From the NCBI RefSeq assembly GCF_050268245.1, contig NZ_JBNNGK010000010.1:1-64000 (forward strand): a stretch of DNA of 64,000 nt, given 5' to 3'. Of this stretch, positions 43,620 to 52,966 are shown piece after piece. A model generated the notes under the pieces. It was not told the origin of the DNA, ran no database searches, and saw only the letters and a program-made list of their open reading frames with translations. The position numbers and the translations under genes were made by a program. Origin of the DNA: JBNNGK01 sp050268245. GTDB taxonomy: Bacteria; Pseudomonadota; Gammaproteobacteria; Enterobacterales; Enterobacteriaceae. Position 1 is the first letter of the stretch, and each line of letters begins with the position of its first letter.

Positions 43620-45566
43620 ATGGCGCGAACCGGCTCGCCTGCGGTAATTTCCACAAAATTATTATTTTGTCGCCAATCACTGCTTGCCGTATTGCTTGGC
43701 CTGAGCACCTCCGCGCTGGCCAGTGAACCAGTCAATATCACGATCCTTGGCACTTCAGACTTGCATGGCACCTTTGTGCCGTGGGACTACGCGACTGATA
43801 CCGAAAACCTGGCGGGTAGTTTGAGTCAGATCGCTACGCAGGTGCAGCAAGTGCGAACCCAGCAGCCGAACGTCATTCTGGTGGATGCCGGTGACACCAT
43901 TCAGGGGAATTTTGTCGAAACGTTTAAAAACGATAAAACCAGCCCGATGATCCTGGGTTTCAACGCGCTGAATTACGATGTTTGGGTGATAGGCAACCAC
44001 GAATTTGATTTTGGCCTCAAGTCGTTGTCCACCTCACTGAACCAGTTCACCGGCACGGCGCTGGCCGGTAATATCCTGTGGGAGAGCGGTAAACCGTATC
44101 TGCCGGCGTACAAAATCATTGAGCGCCAAGGGGTGAAAATCGGCATCATCGGCATGGATACGCCAATGACGGCGGAGTTCGCCAAAGGCACCGATCGGGT
44201 GAAAGGGCTGAACTTCACAGATCCGGTGCAGGCGGTGAAACAGGTCATCCAGCAGATTCAGGGTGAGGTAGACGCCCTGGTACTAGTGGCGCACATGGGC
44301 ATCGACAATGAGAACCAGCGGCCGGGCACCGGCGTGGGTGACATTGCGCGGGCGAATCCAGAGCTGGCCGCGATCGTCGCCGGCCATATGCATGTGAAAG
44401 TGGATAAAGACGTGATCAACGGGGTGATTATCACCGAGCCAGACAAATATGGCCGTGCGCTGTCACGTATCGATTTGCAGTTTGAGCAGCACAATGGCAA
44501 CTATGTGCTGATCAACAAGGACAGTTACACCTACTCGATCAACGGCCTGGCGTCGGATAAAACGCTGGAACAGATCTACCAGCCGTACCATAAAATTTTG
44601 CGTGCAAACGCCAATCGCCCCGTCGCGCAGCTTTCTGGGCAGGATTTGGTGCCGCCGGATGCGGTAAAGGGCATTCCGCAGGTGCATGTGCAGGATACCG
44701 GCATCAGCCAACTGTATCAGGAAGCCAGCCGTTACTACGCGCCACAGGCGCAGGTGATTGCGTTGCAGATTGATAACGATCGGCCGAAGCTGAATGTTGG
44801 CACCATCACGGCCAAAGACATCGCCTTCAATTACCAATATGCCGGTGGTGAAATCACCGTATACCAGCTTAGCGGCAAAGAATTGAAGAAGTACATGGAG
44901 TGGTCAGCAGGCTATTTCAATCAGTTGCATGACGGCGACGTAACCTACAGTTTTAACCCACAGCGCCGTGCGTCAAAGTACTCCACCAATGATTTCTTCG
45001 ATGGCGTAACCTATAAAATCGACCTGCGTCAACCCGTTGGGCAACGCATTATCGATCTGAAAATGGCCGATGGCACGCCGGTAACTGACAGTACGCCCAT
45101 TCGTCTAGGGATGAACAGCTATCGCATGGGGCACCTGACGCAAAAAGGCGGTGTGCTGGAGGGGATGCAGTTCCCGGTGTTGTCCGACAGTAAGGCGGAG
45201 TACGGGGAGGAGGCCGGTACGATCCGTAATCTGACTCTCCGTTATCTGGAGGAGGTAAAAAAAGGGCAGTATCACGGGCAGCCGGTGCAGCGCTGGCAGT
45301 TGATTGGCTTAGATGGATTCGAACGTGAGCGTAAAATCGTCGAAAAGTTACTGAATGATGGCAAAATCAGCGTACCGTCAACGGCCGATGGACGTTACAG
45401 CAATGTGGCCTCAATCAATGTGAAAGCGTTGCTGTTTAATGACGCGCAGGCACGCAAGCAGCATGAGGCCGCACTACAGGCGCAGTTAGCTGCCGCTCAC
45501 GATCCGCAGTTGAAAAAGCGGTTGAGCGATCGGCTAGTGATTATCGCGGCGATCAATAAAGTCTAA
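43620..45566 (+). CDS. CpdB-like periplasmic 2',3'-cyclic phosphodiesterase / 5'-nucleotidase
   Basis: A protein of about 648 residues. After a signal segment (SLLAVLLGLSTSALA) comes a calcineurin-type metallophosphatase domain with the metal motifs ILGTSDLHG, VDAGDTIQG, GNHEFDFG and the VAGHMH histidines. The C-terminal 5'-nucleotidase domain follows (about 380-600). It probably scavenges cyclic nucleotides or nucleotides in the periplasm. The start is uncertain: the open frame reaches 43521, but that extension contains a REP-like palindrome. ATG 43620 is the next in-frame start, without a clear ribosome site. It is convergent with the SIS gene. Confidence 0.85.
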   Translation: MARTGSPAVISTKLLFCRQSLLAVLLGLSTSALASEPVNITILGTSDLHGTFVPWDYATDTENLAGSLSQIATQVQQVRTQQPNVILVDAGDTIQGNFVETFKNDKTSPMILGFNALNYDVWVIGNHEFDFGLKSLSTSLNQFTGTALAGNILWESGKPYLPAYKIIERQGVKIGIIGMDTPMTAEFAKGTDRVKGLNFTDPVQAVKQVIQQIQGEVDALVLVAHMGIDNENQRPGTGVGDIARANPELAAIVAGHMHVKVDKDVINGVIITEPDKYGRALSRIDLQFEQHNGNYVLINKDSYTYSINGLASDKTLEQIYQPYHKILRANANRPVAQLSGQDLVPPDAVKGIPQVHVQDTGISQLYQEASRYYAPQAQVIALQIDNDRPKLNVGTITAKDIAFNYQYAGGEITVYQLSGKELKKYMEWSAGYFNQLHDGDVTYSFNPQRRASKYSTNDFFDGVTYKIDLRQPVGQRIIDLKMADGTPVTDSTPIRLGMNSYRMGHLTQKGGVLEGMQFPVLSDSKAEYGEEAGTIRNLTLRYLEEVKKGQYHGQPVQRWQLIGLDGFERERKIVEKLLNDGKISVPSTADGRYSNVASINVKALLFNDAQARKQHEAALQAQLAAAHDPQLKKRLSDRLVIIAAINKV

Positions 45567-45578
45567 TAACCTCGGCAA

Positions 45579-45599
45579 CGGGCGCGTTTGTTGCGCCCG
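45579..45599. terminator. hairpin between the CpdB-like and SIS genes
   Basis: CGGGCGC-GTTTGTT-GCGCCCG lies between two convergent stops (45566 and 45611). It could serve both directions; there is no long T-run. Confidence 0.65.
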
Positions 45600-45610
45600 C
45601 TTGTCACCCT

Positions 45611-46219
45611 TTATCCGCTATTTTCCGCGCGTAAACGCTTGCCAACCTGACCACCAGGGTGCACGGCTAATAGCGTTTCTTTACTGTAACCGTTGCGTGC
45701 CATCAGGCAGGCGCAGGCCGCGTCAAAAATCGCTAATACCAGCACGATAGAGGTGGTTGCCAGCATATTCAGCGGATCTATTTCCTCTTTGACGCCGGTG
45801 GGGATCACCAACGTTGCGGCACGGGCGATAGCCGAATCGGGATTCTCGGTCACGCTAATCAGCGTTACGCCTTTGGCGGCCAGCGTAGGTAACAGGCGCG
45901 TGAGCTCATCAGAATTGCCGCCGCGTGAAATCATGATCGCTAAATCATCAGCGCGTAAAAAGCCTAAGTCGCCGTGTGCTGCATCGGTCGCATTCAGATA
46001 GATGGCCGGTTGCTCGACGCAGGCCAGCATATGGGCGACTTTCCGTGCCGCAATGCCAGAAGTGCCGACGCCGGTCACCGCAATCTTACCTTGGCAACCG
46101 CTTAATAACGTCATTAACCGCTGCCAACATGTTGGCTCAATGCGTTGGCTGAGCTGCGCCAACTCCTGGCTGTAAATCTGCCAAGCCGCGCAGGCGCGTT
46201 GCCATTCTTGCTGGCTCAT
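45611..46219 (-). CDS. SIS-domain sugar-phosphate isomerase (KpsF/GutQ-like, no CBS domains)
   Basis: A 202-residue SIS-fold protein. GKIAVTGVGTSGIAARKVAHM and LAIMISRGGNSDELTRLLP are the sugar-phosphate-binding loops. It lacks the CBS pair of KdsD/GutQ, so it is closer to single-domain isomerases. As last gene of the sugar transport operon, overlapping the kinase stop by 4 nt, it probably isomerises the phosphorylated sugar, perhaps an aldose/ketose pentose phosphate; the substrate is inference. Confidence 0.82.
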   Translation of the reverse strand: MSQQEWQRACAAWQIYSQELAQLSQRIEPTCWQRLMTLLSGCQGKIAVTGVGTSGIAARKVAHMLACVEQPAIYLNATDAAHGDLGFLRADDLAIMISRGGNSDELTRLLPTLAAKGVTLISVTENPDSAIARAATLVIPTGVKEEIDPLNMLATTSIVLVLAIFDAACACLMARNGYSKETLLAVHPGGQVGKRLRAENSG

Positions 46220-47853
46220 GCTTCCTCCTGCATCAGTTGACGGTATGTCATATGATCGTGATACAGCTGGTGGAATACGCGGTATTTGCGATCGTAATAA
46301 CGTTTGATTTTATTGGTCTGCGGGGTGACGGTTTTCCCGATGCGGCTCATGGCGTTCATCGCCTCCGGAAGCGTGTCAAATACGCCTGCCGCCACGGTGC
46401 CCATCATCGCCCCACCCAGCAGCATCGCTTCACTCTCTTCCGGCAACAGCATGGCGCACCCGGTGGCGTTGGCATGCTCTTGCACGAAAATCGGGTTTTT
46501 GGTGCCGCCGCCGCTGGCCATAATGGTGTCTATGCTGTAGCCGCTCTGATTCATGGTTTCGATGATATGGCGGGTGCCGAGCGCGATGGCCTGAATCGCC
46601 GCCAAGTAGTGCAGTGCCATATCCTCCGGCGTTCGTGACAGTTTTAGCCCGGTCAGCGTGCCGGTTAACGTTGGGTTCGCACGCGGTGAACGGTTACCGT
46701 GAAAGTACGGCAGCATATGAATGTCTTGGGTCAGAAACGCAATATTCTCTGGTTCTCCCGCCATGCGGCGCAGTAAGGCGTTGAGCAGTTCATAAATGGT
46801 CTGACCTTGCGATTTGGCCTGGGTTAAGAGTGTTGGATAACATGGGTGCGATTGAATGATGTGATCAATGAGGGCGCCGGTGGCCGATTGGCCGCCTTCG
46901 TTCAGCCAATACTTTGGTAAAATGGCGGAATAGTACGGCCCCCATACGCCGTTGATGAAGCGTGCGGTACGTGACATGGCCATGTGTCCGGTCGACGTGC
47001 CGCCGATCAAGGCGATACGCCGATCGAAATCGGCCACTTCGCCAGATGCCCCGGTTGCCCCGATGGTGCCTAGCGTACCGGCGTGAGCGTCGATGATGGA
47101 AACACTCACCGCAGTGCCCGCCATCAAGCCCATTTCGGCGGCGGCGCGCTGGGTCAGGCCGTGGCCCAGCGGTTCACCCATGATTTTGACATCACTGCCG
47201 ATTTTTGCCGCGTCATGTTCCAGCACGTCTTCCAAGCCAATCTGTTTGAAATAGCTTTTATCCCAGCGCTGCTCATGGCCGAGATAGGTCCATTTGCACA
47301 CCGTCGAGCACAAGGAGCGAGTCGTATCCTGTGTGGCACGCCAGGTCAAAAAATCGGGCAGATCGAACAGATAACCGGCGTTGGCCCAGGTGGTTGGCAT
47401 ATGCTGCTTCAGCCACAGCATTTTCGGCGTTTGCATCTCGGGGGAAATAATCCCCCCGACAAAGTCTAACACTCGGTGTTTGGTGGCGTTGATACGCTCA
47501 GCTTGGGTAATCGCACGGTGATCCATCCACACGATGATGTTTTGTTCGCTGCGGCCGGAGGGGCTGATGGTCAGGGGGTTGCCTTCTTTATCCAATACCA
47601 CCAGTGAACAGGTGGCATCAAACCCCAACCCTTTGACTTGAATCGGGTTGATGTCAGCCTGACTGACGGCATCGCGCACGGCGTTACAGACCGCGAGCCA
47701 GATGTTGTCGGAAGATTGTTCGACAAAATCGGCTTGTGGCCGATAGATGTCTATTGCACGGCTGGCCTGGCTCACCATGCGTCCCGTTAGGTCAAAAACA
47801 CCGGCGCGTGCGCTGCCAGTCCCTACGTCTACGCCAATAAAATAACTCGCCAT
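46216..47853 (-). CDS. FGGY-family carbohydrate kinase (pentulose-kinase-like)
   Basis: A 545-residue sugar kinase. The N-terminal domain begins FIGVDVGTGSARAGVFDLTG. VKGLGFDATCSLVVLD is the substrate region; the C-terminal ATP-binding part has IMASGGGTKNPIFVQEHANA. It resembles the FGGY pentulose kinase group (D-ribulose-type kinases). The ATG at 47853 has ACGGAG upstream. It lies in an operon with an ABC importer and a SIS isomerase, so it phosphorylates the imported sugar or its ketose form. Confidence 0.87.
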   Translation of the reverse strand: MASYFIGVDVGTGSARAGVFDLTGRMVSQASRAIDIYRPQADFVEQSSDNIWLAVCNAVRDAVSQADINPIQVKGLGFDATCSLVVLDKEGNPLTISPSGRSEQNIIVWMDHRAITQAERINATKHRVLDFVGGIISPEMQTPKMLWLKQHMPTTWANAGYLFDLPDFLTWRATQDTTRSLCSTVCKWTYLGHEQRWDKSYFKQIGLEDVLEHDAAKIGSDVKIMGEPLGHGLTQRAAAEMGLMAGTAVSVSIIDAHAGTLGTIGATGASGEVADFDRRIALIGGTSTGHMAMSRTARFINGVWGPYYSAILPKYWLNEGGQSATGALIDHIIQSHPCYPTLLTQAKSQGQTIYELLNALLRRMAGEPENIAFLTQDIHMLPYFHGNRSPRANPTLTGTLTGLKLSRTPEDMALHYLAAIQAIALGTRHIIETMNQSGYSIDTIMASGGGTKNPIFVQEHANATGCAMLLPEESEAMLLGGAMMGTVAAGVFDTLPEAMNAMSRIGKTVTPQTNKIKRYYDRKYRVFHQLYHDHMTYRQLMQEEA

Positions 47854-47902
47854 TATTTTTCTCCGTATAAGGTTACTTCCCGCATTTAACATGCGCAGCG
47901 AC

Positions 47903-48856
47903 CTAGGCTTTTCGATTTTGTAATGCGATGAACAGGATCAGCACCGTGCCCCATAGAGCCATCGTCAGATAACTGCTGATACCGAGCAAATTCAGGCCAC
48001 TTTCGATCATTTGCAGCACAATCAACGCCAATACCAGCCCAAGAATACGGCCAAAACCGCCGTCGGGATTAATTCCGCCGAGTACCGAGGCCAAAATGGT
48101 CACCAACAAATATGATTCGCCATAGCCAGCCTTGGCTGAGTTGAATTTAGCCATCATCAATAGTGCCGCACCCCAGCCAAGCAGGGCTGAAAGGATATAC
48201 ACCGCAATGTGCACCTTGGCCGTGTTGACGCCGCTAAACAGCGTAGCCTGCTGATTGGAACCCAGCAGATACAGGCTGCGCCCCAGCGTCGTGTGCTCGA
48301 GCAAAATCCACAGCCCGACCGTAACCAGCAAGAACAACAACAGCGCTACAGGAATACCGAGCAGGGTACCGTTGCCAAGATATTGAATCGCCGTCGGGAA
48401 ACCAGAAATCACCGCGCCGTTAGAGAGCAAGATATTGAGGCCGGTGATGAGCGTCATGGTGCCGAGCGTGGCGAGGATCGGAGAGACACCAATCCAAGCG
48501 ACCAACACCCCGTTCAGGGTGCCGATGGCGACGGCAACCGCCAGCCCGGCGAGCAAGGCGAGGCCCACGAACAGCGGTTGATCGGGATGGCTGACAATGA
48601 TCGCCGCCATCACCAGTGAACAGGCGTTAGCCCCCGCGATAATTGACAGATTGATGCCACCGGTGAGCATGGTGATGCCCATCCCGAGCGCTAACATCCC
48701 GAGGATCGGTAATTGTGAGGTGATCGATTGAAAATTACCGACGCTGAAGAAACGCGATCCGAGTAATCCAGCGAACAGTAGTGCAACGGCGATAATGATC
48801 ACGCTTTGCAGGCGAATGATCCGATCGCGCGGGATCAAGCGGGTTAGCTGTGTCAT
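47903..48856 (-). CDS. sugar ABC transporter permease 2
   Basis: A 317-residue RbsC/BPD_transp_2-type inner-membrane permease with 8-10 TM segments. The EAA-like block GINLSIIAGANACSLVMAAI and LLVTILASVLGGINPDGGFG are typical of this class. It starts 2 nt after permease 1 ends, giving a heterodimeric channel. Confidence 0.9.
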   Translation of the reverse strand: MTQLTRLIPRDRIIRLQSVIIIAVALLFAGLLGSRFFSVGNFQSITSQLPILGMLALGMGITMLTGGINLSIIAGANACSLVMAAIIVSHPDQPLFVGLALLAGLAVAVAIGTLNGVLVAWIGVSPILATLGTMTLITGLNILLSNGAVISGFPTAIQYLGNGTLLGIPVALLLFLLVTVGLWILLEHTTLGRSLYLLGSNQQATLFSGVNTAKVHIAVYILSALLGWGAALLMMAKFNSAKAGYGESYLLVTILASVLGGINPDGGFGRILGLVLALIVLQMIESGLNLLGISSYLTMALWGTVLILFIALQNRKA

Positions 48857-48858
48857 GG

Positions 48859-49848
48859 TTATAGCTCCTTAGCCAGCTTGCGTTTTTCATTCCAGGCGGT
48901 GCTGCTGATGCTGATTAAAATAATCAAACCGCTGAAGACCGTGTGCCAATATGAGGAAACGCTGAGCAACGTGAGGCCGTTCTGTAAAAAGGCCAGCAAT
49001 ATCACCCCTAACAGGGTGCCGACCAGCGAACCGCGGCCACCGCTCATGCTGGTACCGCCGAGTACCACTGCGGCCAACACCGTGAGCTCAAAACCGAGCA
49101 GTGAGTTGGGCGCGACCGATTGGGTAATTTGCGCCTGAACCACGGCGGCGATCCCGGCGAGAATGCCCATGTAGCCGTAAACATAGAAATGGAGCCGCAG
49201 CAGGTTCAAGCCGAGGCGCGATGCCGCATCGCGGTTGCCGCCCATCGCGAAAATTTGTCGCCCAAGACGGGTGAAATTCATCAGAACACCGGTGACGACC
49301 GCGACTGCCAGTAGACACAGCAGGGGCAGCGTCACACCGTAGTCGTAACCGTCGGCGGCGGTGAAGGCGAACCAATTGATGCCGTCCATGAACCAATCCG
49401 GAAAACCGTACAGCCAGGTGCCGTTGGTGGCGTAAACCAGCAAACCGTAAAACACATTCAGCGTTGCAATGGTGATGATAATTGCCGGCACTTTCAGCCA
49501 ATAAACCAGAAAACCGTTTACCAATCCGAGTAGCAAACCGACGGCGATCGCCAGGGCGAAAGCCAGTGGGAAGCTGCCGCCGTGCTGAATAATCCAACTG
49601 GCCATGACGTATTGGGCAATGGCGGTGATCGCCGGGAACGAAATATCAATACCGCCAGCGATCAACACCACAAACAGGCCGCAGGCCAGAATACCGAGAA
49701 TCGCGTAGCTGGTGGCAACGTCGGTCAGGTTGCCGATGGTCAGAAATTCATCGGTGCTGATGCTGAGCCCCAAGGCTAAAATCAGCACCAGTAGGCCAAG
49801 ATAAAATTCATGCCGTCCGGCCAGACGGGCGAGCAACGACTTATCCAT
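48859..49848 (-). CDS. sugar ABC transporter permease 1
   Basis: A 329-residue permease of the same family (LIAGGIDISFPAITAIAQYV; FELTVLAAVVLGGTSMSGGR). Its start overlaps the ATPase stop by 8 nt. Two different permeases with one double ATPase match the AI-2/rhamnose/galactofuranose type of importer. Confidence 0.9.
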   Translation of the reverse strand: MDKSLLARLAGRHEFYLGLLVLILALGLSISTDEFLTIGNLTDVATSYAILGILACGLFVVLIAGGIDISFPAITAIAQYVMASWIIQHGGSFPLAFALAIAVGLLLGLVNGFLVYWLKVPAIIITIATLNVFYGLLVYATNGTWLYGFPDWFMDGINWFAFTAADGYDYGVTLPLLCLLAVAVVTGVLMNFTRLGRQIFAMGGNRDAASRLGLNLLRLHFYVYGYMGILAGIAAVVQAQITQSVAPNSLLGFELTVLAAVVLGGTSMSGGRGSLVGTLLGVILLAFLQNGLTLLSVSSYWHTVFSGLIILISISSTAWNEKRKLAKEL

Positions 49849-51340
49849 TCACCACCTCGGCTATCTGTTGTTCGGTGCACTGATGTGGCATGAATTCGGC
49901 GACCAGCTCGCCTTTGCTCATCACCAGCACCCGATGGCTGTTGTAATAGGCTTCAGGGATCTCATCGCAGATCATCAACACTGCCATGCCCTGTTCGGCC
50001 AGATCTTTGGCGATCTGGTAGATCCCCTCTTTGTTGGCAATATCAACGCCGACGGTAGGGGAGTCGAGGATCAGGACTTTGGGGTGAGTTGCGACCCACT
50101 TAGCGATAGCAATGCGTTGGGCGTTGCCGCCGGACAGTGTTTTCACCGGTAAGGCGCTATCGGAGACTTTAATGTTCAGATTGTGAATGAGTGAGTTCAC
50201 TAACTGCTGGGCTTTTTGATGATTTAACAGGCCGAGCGGGGTACGTAATTGGTCGAAAACCGTGACGATGGTGTTGTCGTAGATCGATTGTTCCATAATC
50301 AATCCCTGCGTCAGACGGTCTTCCGAGACGTAACCAATACCGTGGCGTATTGCCTCGCGGTTGTTGTGCAGCGTAACCGGCCGCCCTTCAATGCGTATTT
50401 CACCGCTGTCTGGGGAGGTCATACCGAACAAACTTAGGCATAATTCGCTACGACCTGCGCCTAACAGCCCGACAATGGAGACGATCTCGCCGCCGCGCAG
50501 CGCCAGATTGATATGGCGGTATTTATCACCTCGGCTAAGATTGCAGACTTCCAACAGGGGGGTACTGTCAACGACGGGGCGTGCGGGCAAGTGGCTGTAA
50601 TGAAAGCGTTGGCCGGTCATGAGGAAAGCCAGCTCGTGGCTGTCTAACTCAATGGCTGGATAGGTCCCAACCAGTTTGCCATCACGTATCACGCTGATGC
50701 GATCGGCAACTTCCATCACTTCGTCCAGCCGATGGCTAACAAACACCACGCAGATCCCCGCCGCTTTTAATTCATTGACCACCCGCAGCAGGCCATCAAC
50801 TTCTTGGCGGGTGAGCGATGCCGTCGGTTCATCCATGATCACCAGCCGTGCTTCGGCAGCGATGGCACGGCAAATCGCCACCAGTTGGCGGTCGGCAATC
50901 GACAGTTTCTCGACTTTTTTATCGGGATCGATGCGCACACCAACACGCGTCATGGCGTCCAGCGCGATCTGGCGCATCGTTTTACGTTTAACCCAGAAAT
51001 TACCGCCGGGTAAATAGCGGTGAATAGCGATATTTTCCGCGACCGTCAGGTTTGGAAATAACGACAAATCTTGATAGATCACTTGAATGCCGTAATAACC
51101 GGAAAGCTGCGGCGTCAGTGCATGAAATAACTTTCCTTCCAACGAAATATTGGCCCCTTTTTCTGGCTGATAAACACCAGAGATAATTTTAATCAGGGTG
51201 CTTTTGCCACAGCCGTTTTGCCCAGCCAGACAATGTACTTCGCCTTTATTGAGCGTCAGGTTGATGTGGTCCAATGCCAAAACGCCGGGGAATTTTTTAC
51301 TGATATTTTCCAGCGTGATAAATGCGGTCGAGGATGTCAT
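49841..51340 (-). CDS. sugar ABC transporter ATPase (two nucleotide-binding domains)
   Basis: A 499-residue fused ATPase of the RbsA/MglA class. The N-half has Walker A GQNGCGKSTL and Walker B LVIMDEPTASLT. The C-half has the degenerate Walker A GLLGAGRSEL, the signature LSGGNAQRIAIAKWV and Walker B VLILDSPTVGVDIA. As usual, the second site is atypical. A 312-bp gap with ERIC sequences separates it from the binding-protein gene upstream. Confidence 0.93.
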   Translation of the reverse strand: MTSSTAFITLENISKKFPGVLALDHINLTLNKGEVHCLAGQNGCGKSTLIKIISGVYQPEKGANISLEGKLFHALTPQLSGYYGIQVIYQDLSLFPNLTVAENIAIHRYLPGGNFWVKRKTMRQIALDAMTRVGVRIDPDKKVEKLSIADRQLVAICRAIAAEARLVIMDEPTASLTRQEVDGLLRVVNELKAAGICVVFVSHRLDEVMEVADRISVIRDGKLVGTYPAIELDSHELAFLMTGQRFHYSHLPARPVVDSTPLLEVCNLSRGDKYRHINLALRGGEIVSIVGLLGAGRSELCLSLFGMTSPDSGEIRIEGRPVTLHNNREAIRHGIGYVSEDRLTQGLIMEQSIYDNTIVTVFDQLRTPLGLLNHQKAQQLVNSLIHNLNIKVSDSALPVKTLSGGNAQRIAIAKWVATHPKVLILDSPTVGVDIANKEGIYQIAKDLAEQGMAVLMICDEIPEAYYNSHRVLVMSKGELVAEFMPHQCTEQQIAEVVNG

Positions 51341-51365
51341 AGCGTTAACCTATTATTCAGCGGTT

Positions 51366-51455
51366 TATACCCGTCATCTCGCGTGTGACCTCGTGCGTGG
51401 CAGCGCCCATCCTTGGGCTTACCTGCCGAATGCCATGCGAATGATTCAAGGTATA
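51366..51455. repeat. diverged ERIC-like element (about 90 bp)
   Basis: The ends TATACCCGTCAT and ATTCAAGGTATA resemble ERIC ends, while the interior (CTCGTGCGTGGCAGCGCCCA) is shortened and diverged. It lies with the complete ERIC at 51519-51645 between the binding-protein gene and the ATPase gene. Confidence 0.6.
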
Positions 51456-51518
51456 AATAAACTGTGGCGTAGTCACTGTGCTGCGCCTTTCTATGTTATG
51501 GATTCCCGGTGTGGCGAA

Positions 51519-51645
51519 TATACTCTTCATACTTCACGTTGCTTGGGTGTGGGCTGCCTTCCTTCACCCTGGTCGCAGAGTTGGCTATGCTCCCAGGGAC
51601 TCATTCAGTTGCCGCCTACAAACAACTCGAATTATCTTGGGTATA
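51519..51645 (-). repeat. ERIC element (127 bp, complete)
   Basis: Exactly 127 bp from TATACTCTTCATACTTCACG to GAATTATCTTGGGTATA. It is about 90 % identical to the copy at 33640-33766. It lies inside the sugar-transport operon, 7 bp after the binding-protein stop. Confidence 0.92.
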
Positions 51646-51652
51646 GGACGAA

Positions 51653-52639
51653 CTAAAAACCGAGTGATTTAGCGTTATCCTTGGTCACTTCCAGAATTTT
51701 ATTAAACCGAATCACTTTGTTATCCATATCGACCTCGGCTTTTCCCAGCCCGTCGATCGACAAATCTTGGGTGACTGCTTTTCCTTGCAGTAACCGATCG
51801 GCCACGGTGACGAGTGCAAAACCGGCGTCTTTTGGATCCCACAACAGCGCTTTTTTGATGTCGCCCCGCATCAGATAAGGGGCTGCCTGCGCAGGCATGG
51901 CAATACCCACCACGGCGATTTTATCTTTAGCGCGTTTCTTCGCGACGGCCTGACCGGCGCCAATAGGCCCCAGCGAACCGAAACCGATGATGCCTTTCAT
52001 TTGCGGATAGGTTTTCATCAGATCCAGCGTGGTGGAATAGGATTTATCAATGCTTTCGGCTACCGGCAGGCGTTGAGTGACTTCGAACATCTCCGGGTAT
52101 TTTTCTTTTTGGTATTTAATCGCTGAGTCGGCCCAGGCGTTATGCAACGGCACGGTCAGTGAGCCAACGTAAATTGCGTAGCCGCCTTTACCGTCCATGT
52201 TTTTAGCCAGTTCATCGACGTTGGCCTGCGCATATTTATCACTGTCGATGGTTTCGATATCCCATTGACCAATCTGCTGGTCTGGTGATTCATGGGTCAG
52301 TACCACAATGCCTTGATCACGGGCTTTTTTTAGCACCGGTTCAAGTACTTTGGCATCGTTCGGCACCACAATGATTGCGTTAACTTTCTTCGCGATCAGA
52401 TCTTCAATTACTTTGACCTGTGCCGCGGGATCGGGCGTTGAAGGCCCTGTCTGGTAGGCATTGACGTCCAATGCCTTCGCCGCATCGTTGACACCCACTT
52501 CCATACGGTTGAACCACGGAATGCCAGTGATCTTTGCCACGACAGCGATTTCATATTTTTCAGCAGCGAAGCCCGGTGTTGTTGCGAACATGCACGCAGA
52601 AACCACACATGCATTGAATAATGCGAGGTTAAATTTCAT
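51653..52639 (-). CDS. periplasmic sugar-binding protein (RhaS/LsrB class)
   Basis: A 328-residue exported binding protein: signal peptide MKFNLALFNACVVSACMFAT ending GFAA, mature chain from about residue 26. It is similar in type to LsrB and RhaS (DAAKALDVNAYQTGPSTPDPAAQ; VNAIIVVPNDAKVLEPVLKK). The ATG at 52639 has AAGGTACAGCT upstream. First gene of the importer operon. The exact ligand is not deducible. Confidence 0.9.
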   Translation of the reverse strand: MKFNLALFNACVVSACMFATTPGFAAEKYEIAVVAKITGIPWFNRMEVGVNDAAKALDVNAYQTGPSTPDPAAQVKVIEDLIAKKVNAIIVVPNDAKVLEPVLKKARDQGIVVLTHESPDQQIGQWDIETIDSDKYAQANVDELAKNMDGKGGYAIYVGSLTVPLHNAWADSAIKYQKEKYPEMFEVTQRLPVAESIDKSYSTTLDLMKTYPQMKGIIGFGSLGPIGAGQAVAKKRAKDKIAVVGIAMPAQAAPYLMRGDIKKALLWDPKDAGFALVTVADRLLQGKAVTQDLSIDGLGKAEVDMDNKVIRFNKILEVTKDNAKSLGF

Positions 52640-52966
52640 AGCTGTACCTTTCTTATCTGTAGGGGTGGCGTTTTTTCCACCGATGCAGATTACAAAGGAA
52701 TGGAAGAAGAAGGGTACTGCAAGAGAGCAAAATGTGATCGCCACACATTTTGGTAAAATTATGGCGACTTTTGTGTTAATTAAAAGTTAAAAAAATAAGA
52801 GGTGGTAATATTACTAGCAAAAAACAACCAATAATTAACAATAAAACTCATTTGTTTAAACAAACACAAAACAATTATGCGTATTGAAAACGGTGCAAAA
52901 ATGCCGGTGTGAGCACCGGCATTGAGGGAGTTATGCAATGTGTGAGGATGATCACTTAAACGGGGA
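52640..52966. promoter_or_regulatory. spacer upstream of the sugar-transport operon
   Basis: 327 bp, AT-rich between 52740 and 52890. It contains the gdhA terminator and presumably the promoter of the binding-protein gene. No adjacent regulator gene is present for the operon, so its control lies elsewhere. Confidence 0.45.
52896..52924 (-). terminator. gdhA terminator
   Basis: On the minus strand AATGCCGGTG-CTCA-CACCGGCATT is followed by TTT, 43 bp after the gdhA stop. Confidence 0.9.
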
